Notes under the pieces: model-generated | What the model saw: the letters and a program-made list of their open reading frames with translations, nothing else | Databases searched by the model: none | Told to the model about the DNA's origin: nothing | Shown here: piece by piece, positions 46,567-57,437 of the stretch | How positions within the stretch are numbered: position 1 is the first letter of the stretch | Layout of the letters: each line of letters opens with the position of its first letter | Made by a program: the position numbers and the translations under genes | Assembly: GCA_018398585.1 (NCBI GenBank) | Contig: JAGTTD010000007.1 | Span: forward strand, 35,182,911-35,246,910 | Direction of reading: 5' to 3' | DNA: 64,000 bases | Source of the DNA: Simmondsia chinensis | Lineage: Eukaryota; Streptophyta; Magnoliopsida; Caryophyllales; Simmondsiaceae

Positions 46567-47091
46567 AATTTATCACTTAGATATCATGAGGTCTGAGCAC
46601 TTATCATTTGAATACCATGACATTTTAATATACACGATGTGATGTACGCCAAGCTTTCAAAACTTCATCACTTAAGTAACCTATGCCGGAATATTGATAT
46701 AATACATGATTACAATAATATATACGAGTTATATCAATGTTGTCAAACGAAAATCTAGCTGATCAAGAAAATTTTTTTATTGAATTATGACGAAAAATAT
46801 TTATATATTAGGGAAATAATACATCATATTAGTATTTTACAATAATAAATCAGAACGTTATGATAGAGGACAAATATATATTGTGATTAATATGTTTCAC
46901 ATTAGCAATTTCGAATAAAAATCTATCGAGTTTTGGAAAATGATACATAATTGATAAAATTTTAAAAGTCCAGGGTACCTAAATGATAAATTGTTTAAAA
47001 CTCAAAGTACCTTATTATATATATCAAAATGTCAGGGTACCTAAATGATAAATGTTCAAACCTCAGGGTATCTAAATGATAATTTTCCCTT
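46567..47091. mobile_element. Foldback MITE
   Basis: TTATCACTTAGATATCATGA and ATCATTTGAATACCATGACA on the left pair with reverse complements of TGTCAGGGTACCTAAATGAT and CTCAGGGTATCTAAATGA on the right. It is non-coding. Related motifs continue to about 47310. Confidence 0.55.
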
Positions 47092-47747
47092 TTTTTAAGT
47101 GCAAGTCAGCATAAAGTAATAGAACCGTAACAAAGTTATGCATATGGAAGCTAAAAAAAGTTTACAAAGTTAAACGTATCTCAAAACATTTCAAAATTTT
47201 AAGATACCTAAAATTATGTTATCAAACCTCAAGGTACCTGAATTAAATTTTCTAAAGATTATCAAATTCAGGTACCTACAGTTTAAACGTTTCGTCAATT
47301 GAGTATTTTAAATGGTAAATGCTCTATTTAGTTTATGCTTTTTATATATACTGAACATACGTAATCAATGAACTTATGTGACAAACAAAGCAAACCGTGT
47401 TGGTTAAACATGAAGCTAAGATCAAGTCCAATACATAGGAGATTGAGATGGTTTGGGCCAAAATTTATTTTTTTACCCATTTTCCTCTTCATTTTAAGAG
47501 AAAAATTGTTTTCCTCAAACTCTATTATAAACTTTTAAGATTTTCCATCGAATTTTTTTCCTTTATATATCCATGTACTCCAAACATGGAAAAATCACTT
47601 TTCTCCAATTTTTTTTCCTTAAATATAAGATATATATTCAAAAATTTGAACTGAAAACTAATGCTATATATAAAAAAGGTGATGTTATACATTTATAGTC
47701 TAAACAATTAACTTACAGATCTCAACGTACTAAAGCTATAAAAAAGG

Positions 47748-48425
47748 GTTTTTTTTTTTTTACACTAAAAATCACATAAATTTTAAATACAGTTTTAAAA
47801 AATCACCAATATTTTCTAATTTTTTTAATGTCACATCTAAACTTTTTAAATTTTTTAATATCATACCTTAATATTAACGACGTTAACATCTGTTACTTCC
47901 TACAGATGTGAAATTAAGAAAATATTTCTTTACATATAAAAGTATTTTTTTTAAATAATACAAATTTTTTTTAAATTTTAAAATAATTTTTTAAATATTC
48001 AAAGTATTTTAAATGTAATATAATTTTCTAAAATTAGAGTTCATTTACCAAGCATTAAGGAACCTAATCCCATTAAAACTCCGAAGTTAAGCGTGCTTGG
48101 ATGAGAGTAGCATCAAGATGGGTGACCTCCTGGAAAGTCCTCGTGTTGCCAACCCCATAAGGTTGGGGATCTTCGGAAATAGCCTTTCGGTAGGGTTACA
48201 CCCTGAAGGGGTAAGGCTGAGTACATCCACCCCTCCTAGACCCTACTTATGCTGGAGTCCTTGAGGCACTGAGTTTGTTGTTATTGTATAATTTTTTGAA
48301 ATTATTTTCCCTTTTTTTTTCAAAATTCATATTAACAAAAACTAATTATTGTTAGACATTAAAATATTTAGAAAAACTTAAGGACGACATTAAAAAATTT
48401 AAAATTTTAGATAATTTTGTTAAAA
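47748..48425. mobile_element. Foldback MITE, family C, with SINE copy 11 inside
   Basis: Left-arm motifs TTTTTTAATGTCACATC and CCTTAATATTAACGACGTTA pair with right-arm motifs TTGTTAGACATTAAAATA and GACGACATTAAAAAAT. It is related to 16123-16539. A 5S-headed SINE splits it. Confidence 0.55.
48037..48286 (+). mobile_element. 5S-headed SINE copy 11, plus strand, TTG tail
   Basis: The copy reads directly: TTCATTTACCAAGCATTAAG, CCCATTAAAACTCCGAAGTT, AAGCGTGCTTGGATGAGAG, GATGGGTGACCTCCTGG, AAGTCCTCGTGTTGCC, the CCCATAAGGTTGGGG core, GTAAGGCTGAGTACATCC, and GAGGCACTGAGTTTGTTG. It is flanked by an 18-bp duplication with two mismatches (48019-48036 and 48287-48304). Confidence 0.92.
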
Positions 48426-48548
48426 TTATACCTAAGATTTAAATAATTTTTAGTAATAAATCTTTTAAAAATTTTCTTCCATTCCTCAAGTAGGGGGTGA
48501 ATATACCTGGTTGTCAGAGTTGTCTCCCTCTCAATCATTACATAATGT

Positions 48549-48793
48549 TTATAACAACACCAGACCTAGTGCTTTAAATGCTCCCATATAAATGGGATCT
48601 GAACACACGCAGTCTTATCCCTTTAGAGAGTAACCCTGCTGAGAGGCTGTATCTAAGGACTCCCAATTTTATAGGGTTGGCAACACGAGGACTTTCTATA
48701 AGGTCACCCATCCTGGTATTACTCTTGCCCAAGCACGCTTAACTTTGGAGTTCTAATAGGATCTGGTGCCTTAGCGCCTGGTAAATCAACAAT
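48549..48793 (-). mobile_element. 5S-headed SINE copy 12
   Basis: A 16-bp TSD (AATCATTACATAATGT at 48533 and AATCATTACATGATGT at 48794) flanks it. On the minus strand it starts TTGATTTACCAGGCGCTAAG and ends GGTCTGGTGTTGTT. It is tail-to-tail with copy 11. Confidence 0.9.
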
Positions 48794-48848
48794 AATCATT
48801 ACATGATGTAAACAAAGAAAAATAATATCTTCTATCCATATAACTTTA

Positions 48849-49524
48849 GGATAAATTATAGAAAATTTCCCTGCTTTTTACTTCAAAAATAAGAAACTCT
48901 CTCACAAATAAAAGTAATTATAAAACCCTCTTACTTTTAAAAATTTATCACTTAACACTCATGAAATTATTTTTTGACCATTTTACTCCTTAAAAGTGAG
49001 GGGGTTAAATGTTTAATTATATTTCAGAAGGAGGTTTTATATTATTAGTCAAAAATTAGAAAAATTTTATATTTTTTGCAACAAAATTAAGGTAACTTTT
49101 TATATTTATAAAAAAAATATAATTATTTTAGTTAATTATAGTAATAATATTATAAGTTTAGAAGCTAAAAAATATTTTTAAATTTTTCATAAAAGATATT
49201 TTAAGATAAAATATAATATTTTTGTTAATATTATAATGTTATTACTATATAATTAATTAAAATAATATCTTTTATAACTATAAAAAATCCCTTTTTTCTA
49301 TAGATATAAAAAAATTCTTATTTTTTCTCAAAATATAAAATTTTAACTAAAAAAATCAAATACTTCATTATTTTATTTTGAGGGGCAAAATAATCCAAAA
49401 AAAGTTATTTGGAGGTAATGTGATATTTTTTTTAAAAATAAGGAGGTTTAATGAGTGATTTTATTTATGAGAGAGGTTTTCTATTTTTAAAACAAAAGTT
49501 ATGAAGGTTTTCTATAATTTATTC
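48849..49524. mobile_element. MULE-like foldback element, family A, second copy
   Basis: GGATAAATTATAGAAAATTTC on the left pairs with TTTTCTATAATTTATTC on the right, continuing through ACTTTTAAAAATTTATCACT / AAAAATAAGGAGGTTTAATG. It is collinear with 2238-3265 without the SINEs. Confidence 0.65.
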
Positions 49525-49625
49525 TAAAATTAAAAGAATATGTATTTTATTTTGTGTTAAATGATGTTTTTTTATTATTTTAAAATAAAATAGATTTTTA
49601 CAACGGGATTGTTGGTGACGGATTT

Positions 49626-49690
49626 GGCTGCTTGATGATAAAAGGAACATACCCAGTGCCTCAAGGGCTCCCGCCTACGCAGGGTCTAGG
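49626..49690 (-). mobile_element. 5S-headed SINE copy 13, 3' part (split by hAT)
   Basis: On the minus strand this is the 3' end (ACCCTGCGTAGGCGGGAGCC, GGCACTGGGTATGTTCC). Its 5' part resumes at 52893. Confidence 0.88.
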
Positions 49691-52600
49691 TAGAGGTGGC
49701 CAACGGGCCGGGCCGGCCCGGAAACCGCACCAGCCTGGCCCGGCCCGAGGTCCCCTGGGCCGGGCCTATATTTATTTTCGGTCGAGCCCGGCTTGGGCCC
49801 CGGGCCCAACGGCACTAAAAAGAGCCCTTGGGCTCGTTTTGAAGAGCCGTTCAACAGCTCTTTTATTAAAAAAAAAATTTATATATTTTTTTTTCCTATA
49901 AATACTTAAACCTTTCCAACTTATTTTCTCACCAATTCTTCAATCCTCTCTTCTTTCTCTATACATTAATCATCTCCCATCTTCTCTAACTTTGCTAATT
50001 GCAAAAATTGTGCTCTAAAGTTCGAAGTTCGTAAAGTATTTGGGTGAAGTTCCAATTTCATTGTTCTCTCGTTTCGGTAATTTTAGTATCGCAATTTTAT
50101 TTGATTCACATTTTTAGTTATTTAATTTGCATTACTACTTGCATTTTATAAATACTAATCACTTATACTAATATGGCACACAACTCTTCATCATCCTCTG
50201 GAGCCGGTCGTGCTAGTTCTAGCTCTTCTCGGCCACCCAGAATCCCTAAAAGGAGTAGAATTGTCTTACTTAATACTGAAGAACGAGCTTTTATACAACC
50301 ACACCCAACACCCCCATACACTGATGATAGCATAGACTATGACTTTTCACAATAGCAAGATTATCATGAGTCAGGTGGTGGTGGGATTGGAGACTTACAA
50401 ACTGAGGAGGAACCCACCCCCACCACTGTAGCCCAGGCTGAAACTAGTACCTCTGCTAGCAGGGGTACAACTAATGGGGTATGGAAGCACTTTACCCTTA
50501 ATAAGACAACTAGTAAAGCAACTTGTAAATTATGTGACCCACCTAAGGATTTTAGCCATCAACCTGGTAGTGGGACGGGCACATTAAACATTCATATACT
50601 TAGGTGCCACCCCGAGCAATTCCCAGAAAAGAGCCAACAACGTCTAGTATAGCAAGTGACCGGTGCACTTGCTAATTTTAGGTTCTCTAAGGAGAGCAAC
50701 CGAAAGGGGCTAGCTAAATATATAATTATGAGTGAAAGGCCTTTTAATACCGGCGAAGACCCAAATTTCGTCAACTACCTCCAACGAAATGTTAATCCCG
50801 CCATTGTGAGGATTCCTCGAAACACCGTAAAGTGGGACGCTTTTACGTTGTACCACGGGATGAAAACTGGGGTCTTCACACATTTTGCGACGAACACGAG
50901 CATGTTCTCGTTGACCTCGGACGTATGGACGTCGAAACCCGTCCAACCTTATATGTGCATAAAGGCACACTGGACCGATGAATCCTTCATCATGCAAAAG
51001 CGGATAATTCATTTTGGACTTTTAGATTGCCCCCACAATGCCGAGGTAATTACGGGTGTGATTATGTCGGCAGTCCGCGACTGGGGCATAGAGCGACGTA
51101 TCTTCAGTATTACGTTTGACAATGCTACCATTAACACTGCAGCCGTTACACATTTAATTAGGCAAATGAGACCCATGTTAGGTGGGAAGTGTTTCCATAT
51201 TCGTTGCGTTTGTCACATTTTGCATTTAATGGTAACGGATGGTTTAGATCTCATAAAAGCATCCCTTATCACCTTAAGATCGGTAATAATATCTGTAAAA
51301 TTATCCAGCACTAGAAAAAGAAAATTTAAAAATTTATGTAGGTTGCATAACATAGAATATAAACAATTCAAATTAGACTCCCAAAATAGGTGGTCGTCTA
51401 CGGTAGAAATGTTAGAGCGCCTTCTACCATACAAAGACGTTCTAATGGAATACGCCCAGTAAAATCGTGTAGAATGGAGCGATTACAACCTGGCCGGTAT
51501 AAATTGGGAGACAATAGATCAAATTTGTAACTTTTTTAGCATGTTTAAAGAGGTAACAACATTTTTTTCGGGTTGCTACTATCCGACCATGCCTCAAGCA
51601 ATATCAAGATTGCTTCGATTCAGGCAATGAAAGAAAAGTTTGCCAAATATTATTTTGAACTACCTCTTACATACCGCTTTGCAACTATTTTAGACCCTCG
51701 TTGTAAACGCTCGGGTTTCAACTTGTTTTGCCAACATTTTTTCACGTATTTGAATCCTACTCTTAATATCGACACTTTCATTGCCGATGTCGATAACAAC
51801 ATGCATAGTTTATTTTCTCAATATTCCCATCGATTAGCTTCCAATAATCCTAGTACTGTTGCAGTAGGATCTTCCACATCTAGTGGAAGTAGTTCACACA
51901 CGTCATATTCGTGGAAGCTGTTGGAGCAATTTACGCCCACAGCAGCCCCCATATCATGTGATGAGTTAGATTATTATTTACGGACACCGATGGTCCATAT
52001 TTTCGGGCCACCGGCCAACCCGAAATTTGACCTGTTACAATGGTGGAACACAAACCAAACCCAGTATCCCGTGCTTTCCACCATGGCACGTGATATACTA
52101 AGTTGTCCGGTGTCTTCAGTAGCATCGGAGTGTGCTTTCAGCCTTGGTGGCAGGTTGCTTGGAACGAAGAGGGCGAAGCTATCGCCATCAAGCTTGGAGA
52201 TTTCCGTGTGCTTGAAGGATTGGCTGCTAGCAGAGGCAAGAGATCAACAGAGAATGAAGCTGGATTCATCGAGCGATGAAGAAGACTACCGTACAACCGA
52301 TACCTCAAATGATGGCCTAGATACCCCCGAAGGCGACTGATATCAACACTTTTGTATGTCAATTATTTACTTTTGAATATTAACGTCCAAAGACGACTGC
52401 ACCCCCCATATACCTCAAAAGACGACCGCACCCCCCATATGTCAAACTTTGTATTTGTACTTATATTTGTTATGTTATTTATGTACCATTATTTTTTTTG
52501 ATAAGATATTTACCATTACTTATTGTGTATTTTATTTTATTACATATATTTAATGTATATTTAGCATTATTAGTGCTTGAAAAAAAAATGTACTTATATC

Positions 52601-52892
52601 TCATATTATTTATCAATGAATTACAATAATTTTAGTACAAATGACTTTGTATTATAGCTCTTTTTTTTTCCTTTAGTACAAAAACGACTTTAGTACAAAA
52701 AATCGGGCCCAGGCCCGGCCTGGACCTGCCCGCCCGCACTGTAGAGGGCCCGGGCCTGACCCTCGAGGCCCCTTGGCTGGGCCGGGCCAGGTCCGGTTCC
52801 CAGACGGGCCTCGGCCCGGCCTGGCCCGCTACAGTGCGGGCCGACCGGGCTTCGGTCCAGGCCCGGCCCGGCCCGCCCGTTGGCCACCACTA
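49691..52892 (+). mobile_element. hAT transposon inserted into a SINE, 3.2 kb
   Basis: Terminal inverted repeats TAGAGGTGGCCAACGGGC and TAGTGGTGGCCAACGGGC (right end reversed) are followed by GGGCC-rich subterminal repeats on both sides. The 8-bp TSDs GGTCTAGG (49683-49690) and GGTCCGGG (52893-52900) differ at two bases. The element carries a transposase pseudogene. TIR sequence, 8-bp TSD and transposase agree on the hAT superfamily. Confidence 0.92.
50173..52340 (+). pseudogene. hAT transposase, broken by three stops and a frameshift
   Basis: The frame starts MAHNSSSSSGAG. A BED zinc finger follows (GVWKHFTLNK, CKLCDPP, LNIHILRCH, about residues 100-155), then the catalytic core with LTSDVWTSKPVQPYM and SITFDNATINTAAV, and CFHIRCVCHILHLMV. 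The C-terminal dimerisation region reads YPVLSTMARDILSCPVSSV followed by ASECAFSLGGRLL. Premature stops are TAG at 50353, TAG at 50650 and TAA at 51460, all in one frame. The frame shifts near 51575-51640. With so few lesions the copy is fairly young but cannot make a full transposase. Confidence 0.9.
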
Positions 52893-53097
52893 GGTCCGGG
52901 GGGGGGGGGGGGGGGGGGGGGGGGGTATGCAGCCTTTCCCCTTCAGGGTGTTAACCTGAAGAGAGCCTGTTTTACAATACCCCCAACCTAAGGGTGAGGA
53001 CTTCCCAGGAGGTCACCCATCCTAGTACTACTCTCGCCCAAGCACGCTTAACTTTGAAGTTTTAATGGGATCCGGTGATGGCGTGTTGGTGCCCTCT
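52893..53097 (-). mobile_element. 5S-headed SINE copy 13, 5' part
   Basis: On the minus strand it starts CAAAGAGGGCACCAACACGC and carries ATCCCATTAAAACTTCAAAG, TAAGCGTGCTTGGGCGAGAG, TAGTACTAGGATGGGTGACC and TCCTGGGAAGTCCTCACCC. A 28-G run (52898-52925) sits at the core, where other copies have five to seven G. Confidence 0.9.
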
Positions 53098-53099
53098 TT

Positions 53100-53803
53100 G
53101 GTTATTTACCCCAAAAGTTCTTATACTTTGGTCGCTGTACTAATTTAGTAGCTATATTTTTAATTGTGTTAACCTACGAGGGTACCAACACGCAAGCACC
53201 GGATCCCATTAGCACTCCAAATTTAAGCGTGCTTCGGCAAGAGAAATACCAAGATGGGTGACCTCATGAGAAGTCCTCGTGTTGCACCCCTCAAGTTGGG
53301 GGTTCTCGTAACTGCCTCTTTTCAGGGTAGCACCCTGAAGGGGGAATGTTGCATATATCCACCCCCAGACCTTGCTTAGGCGGGAACCATTGGGGCACTA
53401 TATATGTTGCTTTACTTTTAATTGTGTTAATTTAGTCCTTATACAATTTATATTGTATCAATTTGGTTCTTATAGTAAAATATATGTTAAATTTTTAATG
53501 AAATTTTGAATGGTTTGGCCATGAATTTGGTTAAATTGAGTCAATTATGTGGATTTGTAATAGATTACTTGCATCTAAATTAACCAAGGTACTAAATTGC
53601 GTGGTTGTCCCAATAAAAATTGACCAAGGTACTTGCATCTAACATGGTTGTGTCATTAAAAATTGCTTTAATAACTTAACTAAAATTTGACCAAGGTACT
53701 GACACAATTTGAATTGTATGGGGATTAAATTGATATAATTAAAAGCACATGGAGTAAATTGACACAATGAGAAAATGAAAGGGACCTCTAATGTGAATAA
53801 CCC
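53100..53803. mobile_element. Foldback MITE, family B, with SINE copy 14 inside
   Basis: GGTTATTTACCCCAAAAGTTC on the left pairs with GAATAACCC on the right. Inside, TTTTAATTGTGTTAATTTAG and AAATTGATATAATTAAAAGC are inverted. A plus-strand SINE splits the left arm at 53173. Confidence 0.6.
53173..53415 (+). mobile_element. 5S-headed SINE copy 14, plus strand, best reading copy
   Basis: It starts CCTACGAGGGTACCAACACG, then GCACCGGATCCCATTAGCAC, TTAAGCGTGCTTCGGCAAG, AGATGGGTGACCTC and AAGTCCTCGTGTTGCACCCC, which follow plant 5S rRNA from about nucleotide 24 to 118. The 3' part reads TAGCACCCTGAAGGGGGAAT, CCCCCAGACCTTGCTTAGGC, GGGGCACTATATATGTTGC. A 15-bp TSD TTTTAATTGTGTTAA (53158-53172 and 53416-53430) is perfect. 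It is head-to-head with copy 13. Confidence 0.93.
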
Positions 53804-54084
53804 TAATAATTATATGTCTATGTATTATACAATTAATCAATATATAATTTCAAAAGTATGAGCATATATATATCAAAAGAAATTATATTAATATCCAAGG
53901 AAGAATGATAAAAAAAAGTATCAAATTAGACATATATGAATTTTTAGCACTGTACTTGCTAAGTTAAAAGAAAAAGTATTGTACTAATATTAATGAATTT
54001 TTTGGAGGAAAAAACTAATTTTGTTTTAGCACCAAAAAGTGAAGAGTGAACTCTACTTGCCACCTTGCAAGTGAAAAAAAAAAG

Positions 54085-57000
54085 TGCTAGGATTATGTCT
54101 CAAATTACTTGTTTTAAGTTTATAGGTTGCTGAGGGGTCACCGATCGATCGGGAGGGAAGCCCGATCGATCGGGTGATTTAAGTACATTTTCGGGATTTT
54201 GGGCCGTAAGAGGTCCAATCGATCAGGTCCTCCCAAACCTGCGCCTATATATATAGACGTAGGGTTTACGTCATAAATGATCCAAATTAAGAGTGAGAAG
54301 CCGCCATTGAGAGAGAGAGAGGTGATTTTGTAATTCCTCCAATTCAGATATTCTAGTGCTACGAGAGTTAAAAGAAAGTGATTGTAATTCTTTCATAGAT
54401 TTCGTTCAGAGGAGGTGTCATTGTAATTCTTCCGTTCAGTATCAATAAAGAATCTCCATCTCCGCCCGTGGTTTTCTTCTCTCTCGATTGTAGAGGGGTT
54501 TCCACGTAAATCTTTGGGTGTTCGTGTTTGTTCTTTCTTTCTCCATATTTGTTTACTTCTTGTTTGTGTGAGTCATATTATTTGAATTGAATCAAGTGAT
54601 TAGGGTTTACGCTTCCGCATCAAGATTTTCCTAACAAATTGGTATCAGAGTATATCAGTTTGTTCCAGTTTATCCGCACAAATTGGGATCAGAGCCTTGT
54701 TTATTTCGATTTAATAATATGACGTCCGCAATTCGATCCGAAGTTGAGAAGTTTGGTGGTCAAGGGAGCTTCAGTTTATGGCAGGTTCGCGTTAAGGGCC
54801 TAGTAACTCAAAGTGGCTTGAAGAAAGCTTTAGATGGGAAAGAGAAGAAATTAGAGAATTTGACAGAAGCACAATGGGAGGAGTTAGATGACAAGGCTCT
54901 CACTGTGATTCAGATGTGTCTTACCGATGACGTTTTGACATAAGTTCTGGATGTGAAGGCCGCTAAGGAGTTATGGAAGAAATTGCAGGATATGTTCTGT
55001 TTCAAGTCTGTCTCTAAAAAACTCGTAGTTAAGCATCGGTTATTCATGTTTCGTATGTCAGAAGGTACGTCACTTAAGAATCACATCAATGAATTTAATT
55101 CAATTATTCAAGATTTGAAAGAATTGGATGATGGTCTTAAGGATGAAGATGAGACAATGTTGTTGTTATGTTCTCTCTCTGCTTCATATAAGGGTTTTGT
55201 TGAAAGCATGATTTATGGTGGTAGACAAACCATATCTGTTGATGAAGTTAAGAGAAACCTACTGAGTAAAGAACGAGTAGATAGAGAATTATCTGATTCT
55301 GTTTATAACTCAGGTTTAGTGGTTTATTTGTGAGGGGGAGAATCGAATATGTTCATAGTGGAAGCAAATCTAAGTCTAGGTATCAGGACCTAATCTGTAA
55401 CTACTGTCATAAGAAAGGGCACATTAAGAAAGACTGTTACAAGCTTAAAAGAAAACTTGAAGCAGATAACAGGTCTGACCAGAGATCCATAGTAGCTAGT
55501 GTTGTGGATGGTGAGAATGACGATCTTCTGCTGTCTGTGTCTGAACCTTAGTCCGATTTGAGAGATAGTTGGATTTTGGATTCGGGTTGCTCCTATCATG
55601 TCTGTCCCAATCGGGATTGGTTTTCCACGTACGAGTCAATTCGAGGTGAAGTTGCTTTGATGGGTAATGATACTTCATGCAAAGTTTTGGGTATAGGAAC
55701 AATTCGTTTTAGGATGTTCGATGGCACTATTAGGGTTTTAAGCGATGTTTACCATGTTACTAATTAGAAGAAGAATCTCATATCTTTAGGTACTCTTGAG
55801 TCTAAAGGATACAGGTACACAGCTGAAGGTGGAGTTTTAAGGGTCGTTAAGGGTGCATTGACAGTTATGAAGGGTAGAAGGTTAGGTACTCAGTATGAGC
55901 TTGTCGGTTCCATAGTTGTTAGATCTGTTGCAGCATTTTTATCATCCTTGTTGTTGACAGAGCCAGAGATCACAAATTCAGGGCGTTTGAGATTGGATCA
56001 TTCAGGTGATAGGGGTATTTCTGCGCACAGCGTGAGGGGCTCTTTGAGTGGTCAGTCTACAGGACTGATATTCTGTGAACAAGAGCTTTATGGGAAGTAG
56101 AAAGGTTTTCGCTTCAAACAATTCCTTACGAGTAGACGTGTCACGTTTGGTGAGTCTTCGTTATTGTCTCCATAGAAGATGTCATCAGTTGAATGTGATT
56201 CAGGTCAAGTGAGTAAGCCAGAGAGAGTTCAGTTTAAGTTAAGTAACACATTTCAGCAGCATATGGTTGTTTCAGATAATGTGTCAAGAGTCAATTTAGA
56301 GAATAAGAAGATTGGCATTGCTGATAACCTCTCAGATATGCTCACTCAGTTGCTACCTAGCAGGAAGTTCAAGCTTCACTCGGACTCGGTTAGGTTTTTG
56401 TGTTTTGTTGTGATAACCCCGTGTGTGGGGTGTTTAGTGGACAAGGTGGAGGAAATTCTTTTATGTATGTAATTTGAGCCAAGGTGGAGATTTGTTAGGA
56501 TTATATCTCAAATTACTTGTTTTAAGTTTATAGGTTGCCGAGGGGTCACTGATCGATCGGGAGGGAAGTCAGATCGATCCGGTGATTTAAGTAAATTTTT
56601 GGGATTTTGGGCCGTAAGAGGGCCAATCGATCGGCCCGGCTCCGATCGATCCGGTCCTCACAAACCTGTGCCTATATATATAGACGTAGGGTTTACGTCA
56701 TAAATGATCCAAATTAAGAGTGAGGCGCCGCCATTGAGAGAGAGAGAGGTGATTTTGTAATTCCTCCAATTCAGATATTCTAGTGCTACGAGAGTTAAGA
56801 GAAAGTGATTGTAATTCTTTCCTAGATCTCGTTCAGAGGAAGTGTCGTTGTAATTCTTCCGTTCAGTATCAATAAAGAATCTCCATCTCTGCCTGTGGTT
56901 TTCACCCCTCTCGATTGTAGAGGGGTTTCCATGTAAATCCTTGTGTGTTCGTGTTTGTTCGTTATTTCTCCATATTTGTTTACTTCTCGTTTGTATGAGT

Positions 57001-57107
57001 CATATTATTTGAATCGAATCAAGTGATTAGGGTTTACGTTTCCGCATCAAGATTTTCTTAACAAATTGGTATCAGAGTATATCAGTTTGTTCCAATTTAT
57101 CCGCACA
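54085..57107 (+). mobile_element. Non-autonomous Copia derivative (element 3), gag and protease only
   Basis: The 5' LTR (54085-54680, 596 bp) and 3' LTR (56493-57107, 615 bp) start TG(C/T)TAGGATTATATCTC and end TTTATCCGCACA. The perfect 5-bp TSD is AAAAG (54080-54084 and 57108-57112). The primer site is TGGGATCAGAGCC (54684-54696), and AGCCAAGGTGGAGA precedes the 3' LTR as polypurine tract. The 1.8-kb interior lacks integrase core, RT and RNase H. Confidence 0.88.
54719..56472 (+). pseudogene. gag-protease and 3' pol end of Copia element 3
   Basis: gag begins MTSAIRSEVEKFGGQGSFS and continues WQVRVKGLVTQSGLKKAL, ELWKKLQDMF, with stops at 54941 and 55331. The zinc knuckle CNYCHKKGHIKKDC and the protease site [14 protein letters not shown] are intact. 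The pre-integrase part (RLRLDHSGDRGIS) is degenerate. After about 56130 the sequence jumps to NLSDMLTQLLPSRKFKLHSD, the C-terminal end of Copia RNase H. Everything between is missing. Confidence 0.85.
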
Positions 57108-57437
57108 AAAAGAGTTAAATTCTAATGTAAAAATAACAATTAATAAAACATCAAACTATCTATATGTGAATTTTTTTAGCACTATAGTTAAAAATTATGA
57201 GAAAAAAGTATTGTACTACTCAAAATGAATATTTTTAGTGTTGAACTAGATATAAACTATTTTTTTTAAGCATTGTACAATATCTACCACTTGCTCGTAT
57301 ACTTGTCTCCTCTGTCATAATTTAATTTATTCTCGTTCAAAAATACTAATATGGAATATAATTTTGATAATATCTGAATATATTTTGTTGATATATTTTT
57401 AAAATAAAGTGTCTCAATTGTTTATTTGATGTGTATT

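Noticed and set aside
2766..53415. Functional 5S rRNA genes
   Set aside because: The 5S-like blocks lack the first 20 or so bases, carry mutations, are not tandem, and continue into SINE 3' ends with TSDs. They are retroposed elements.
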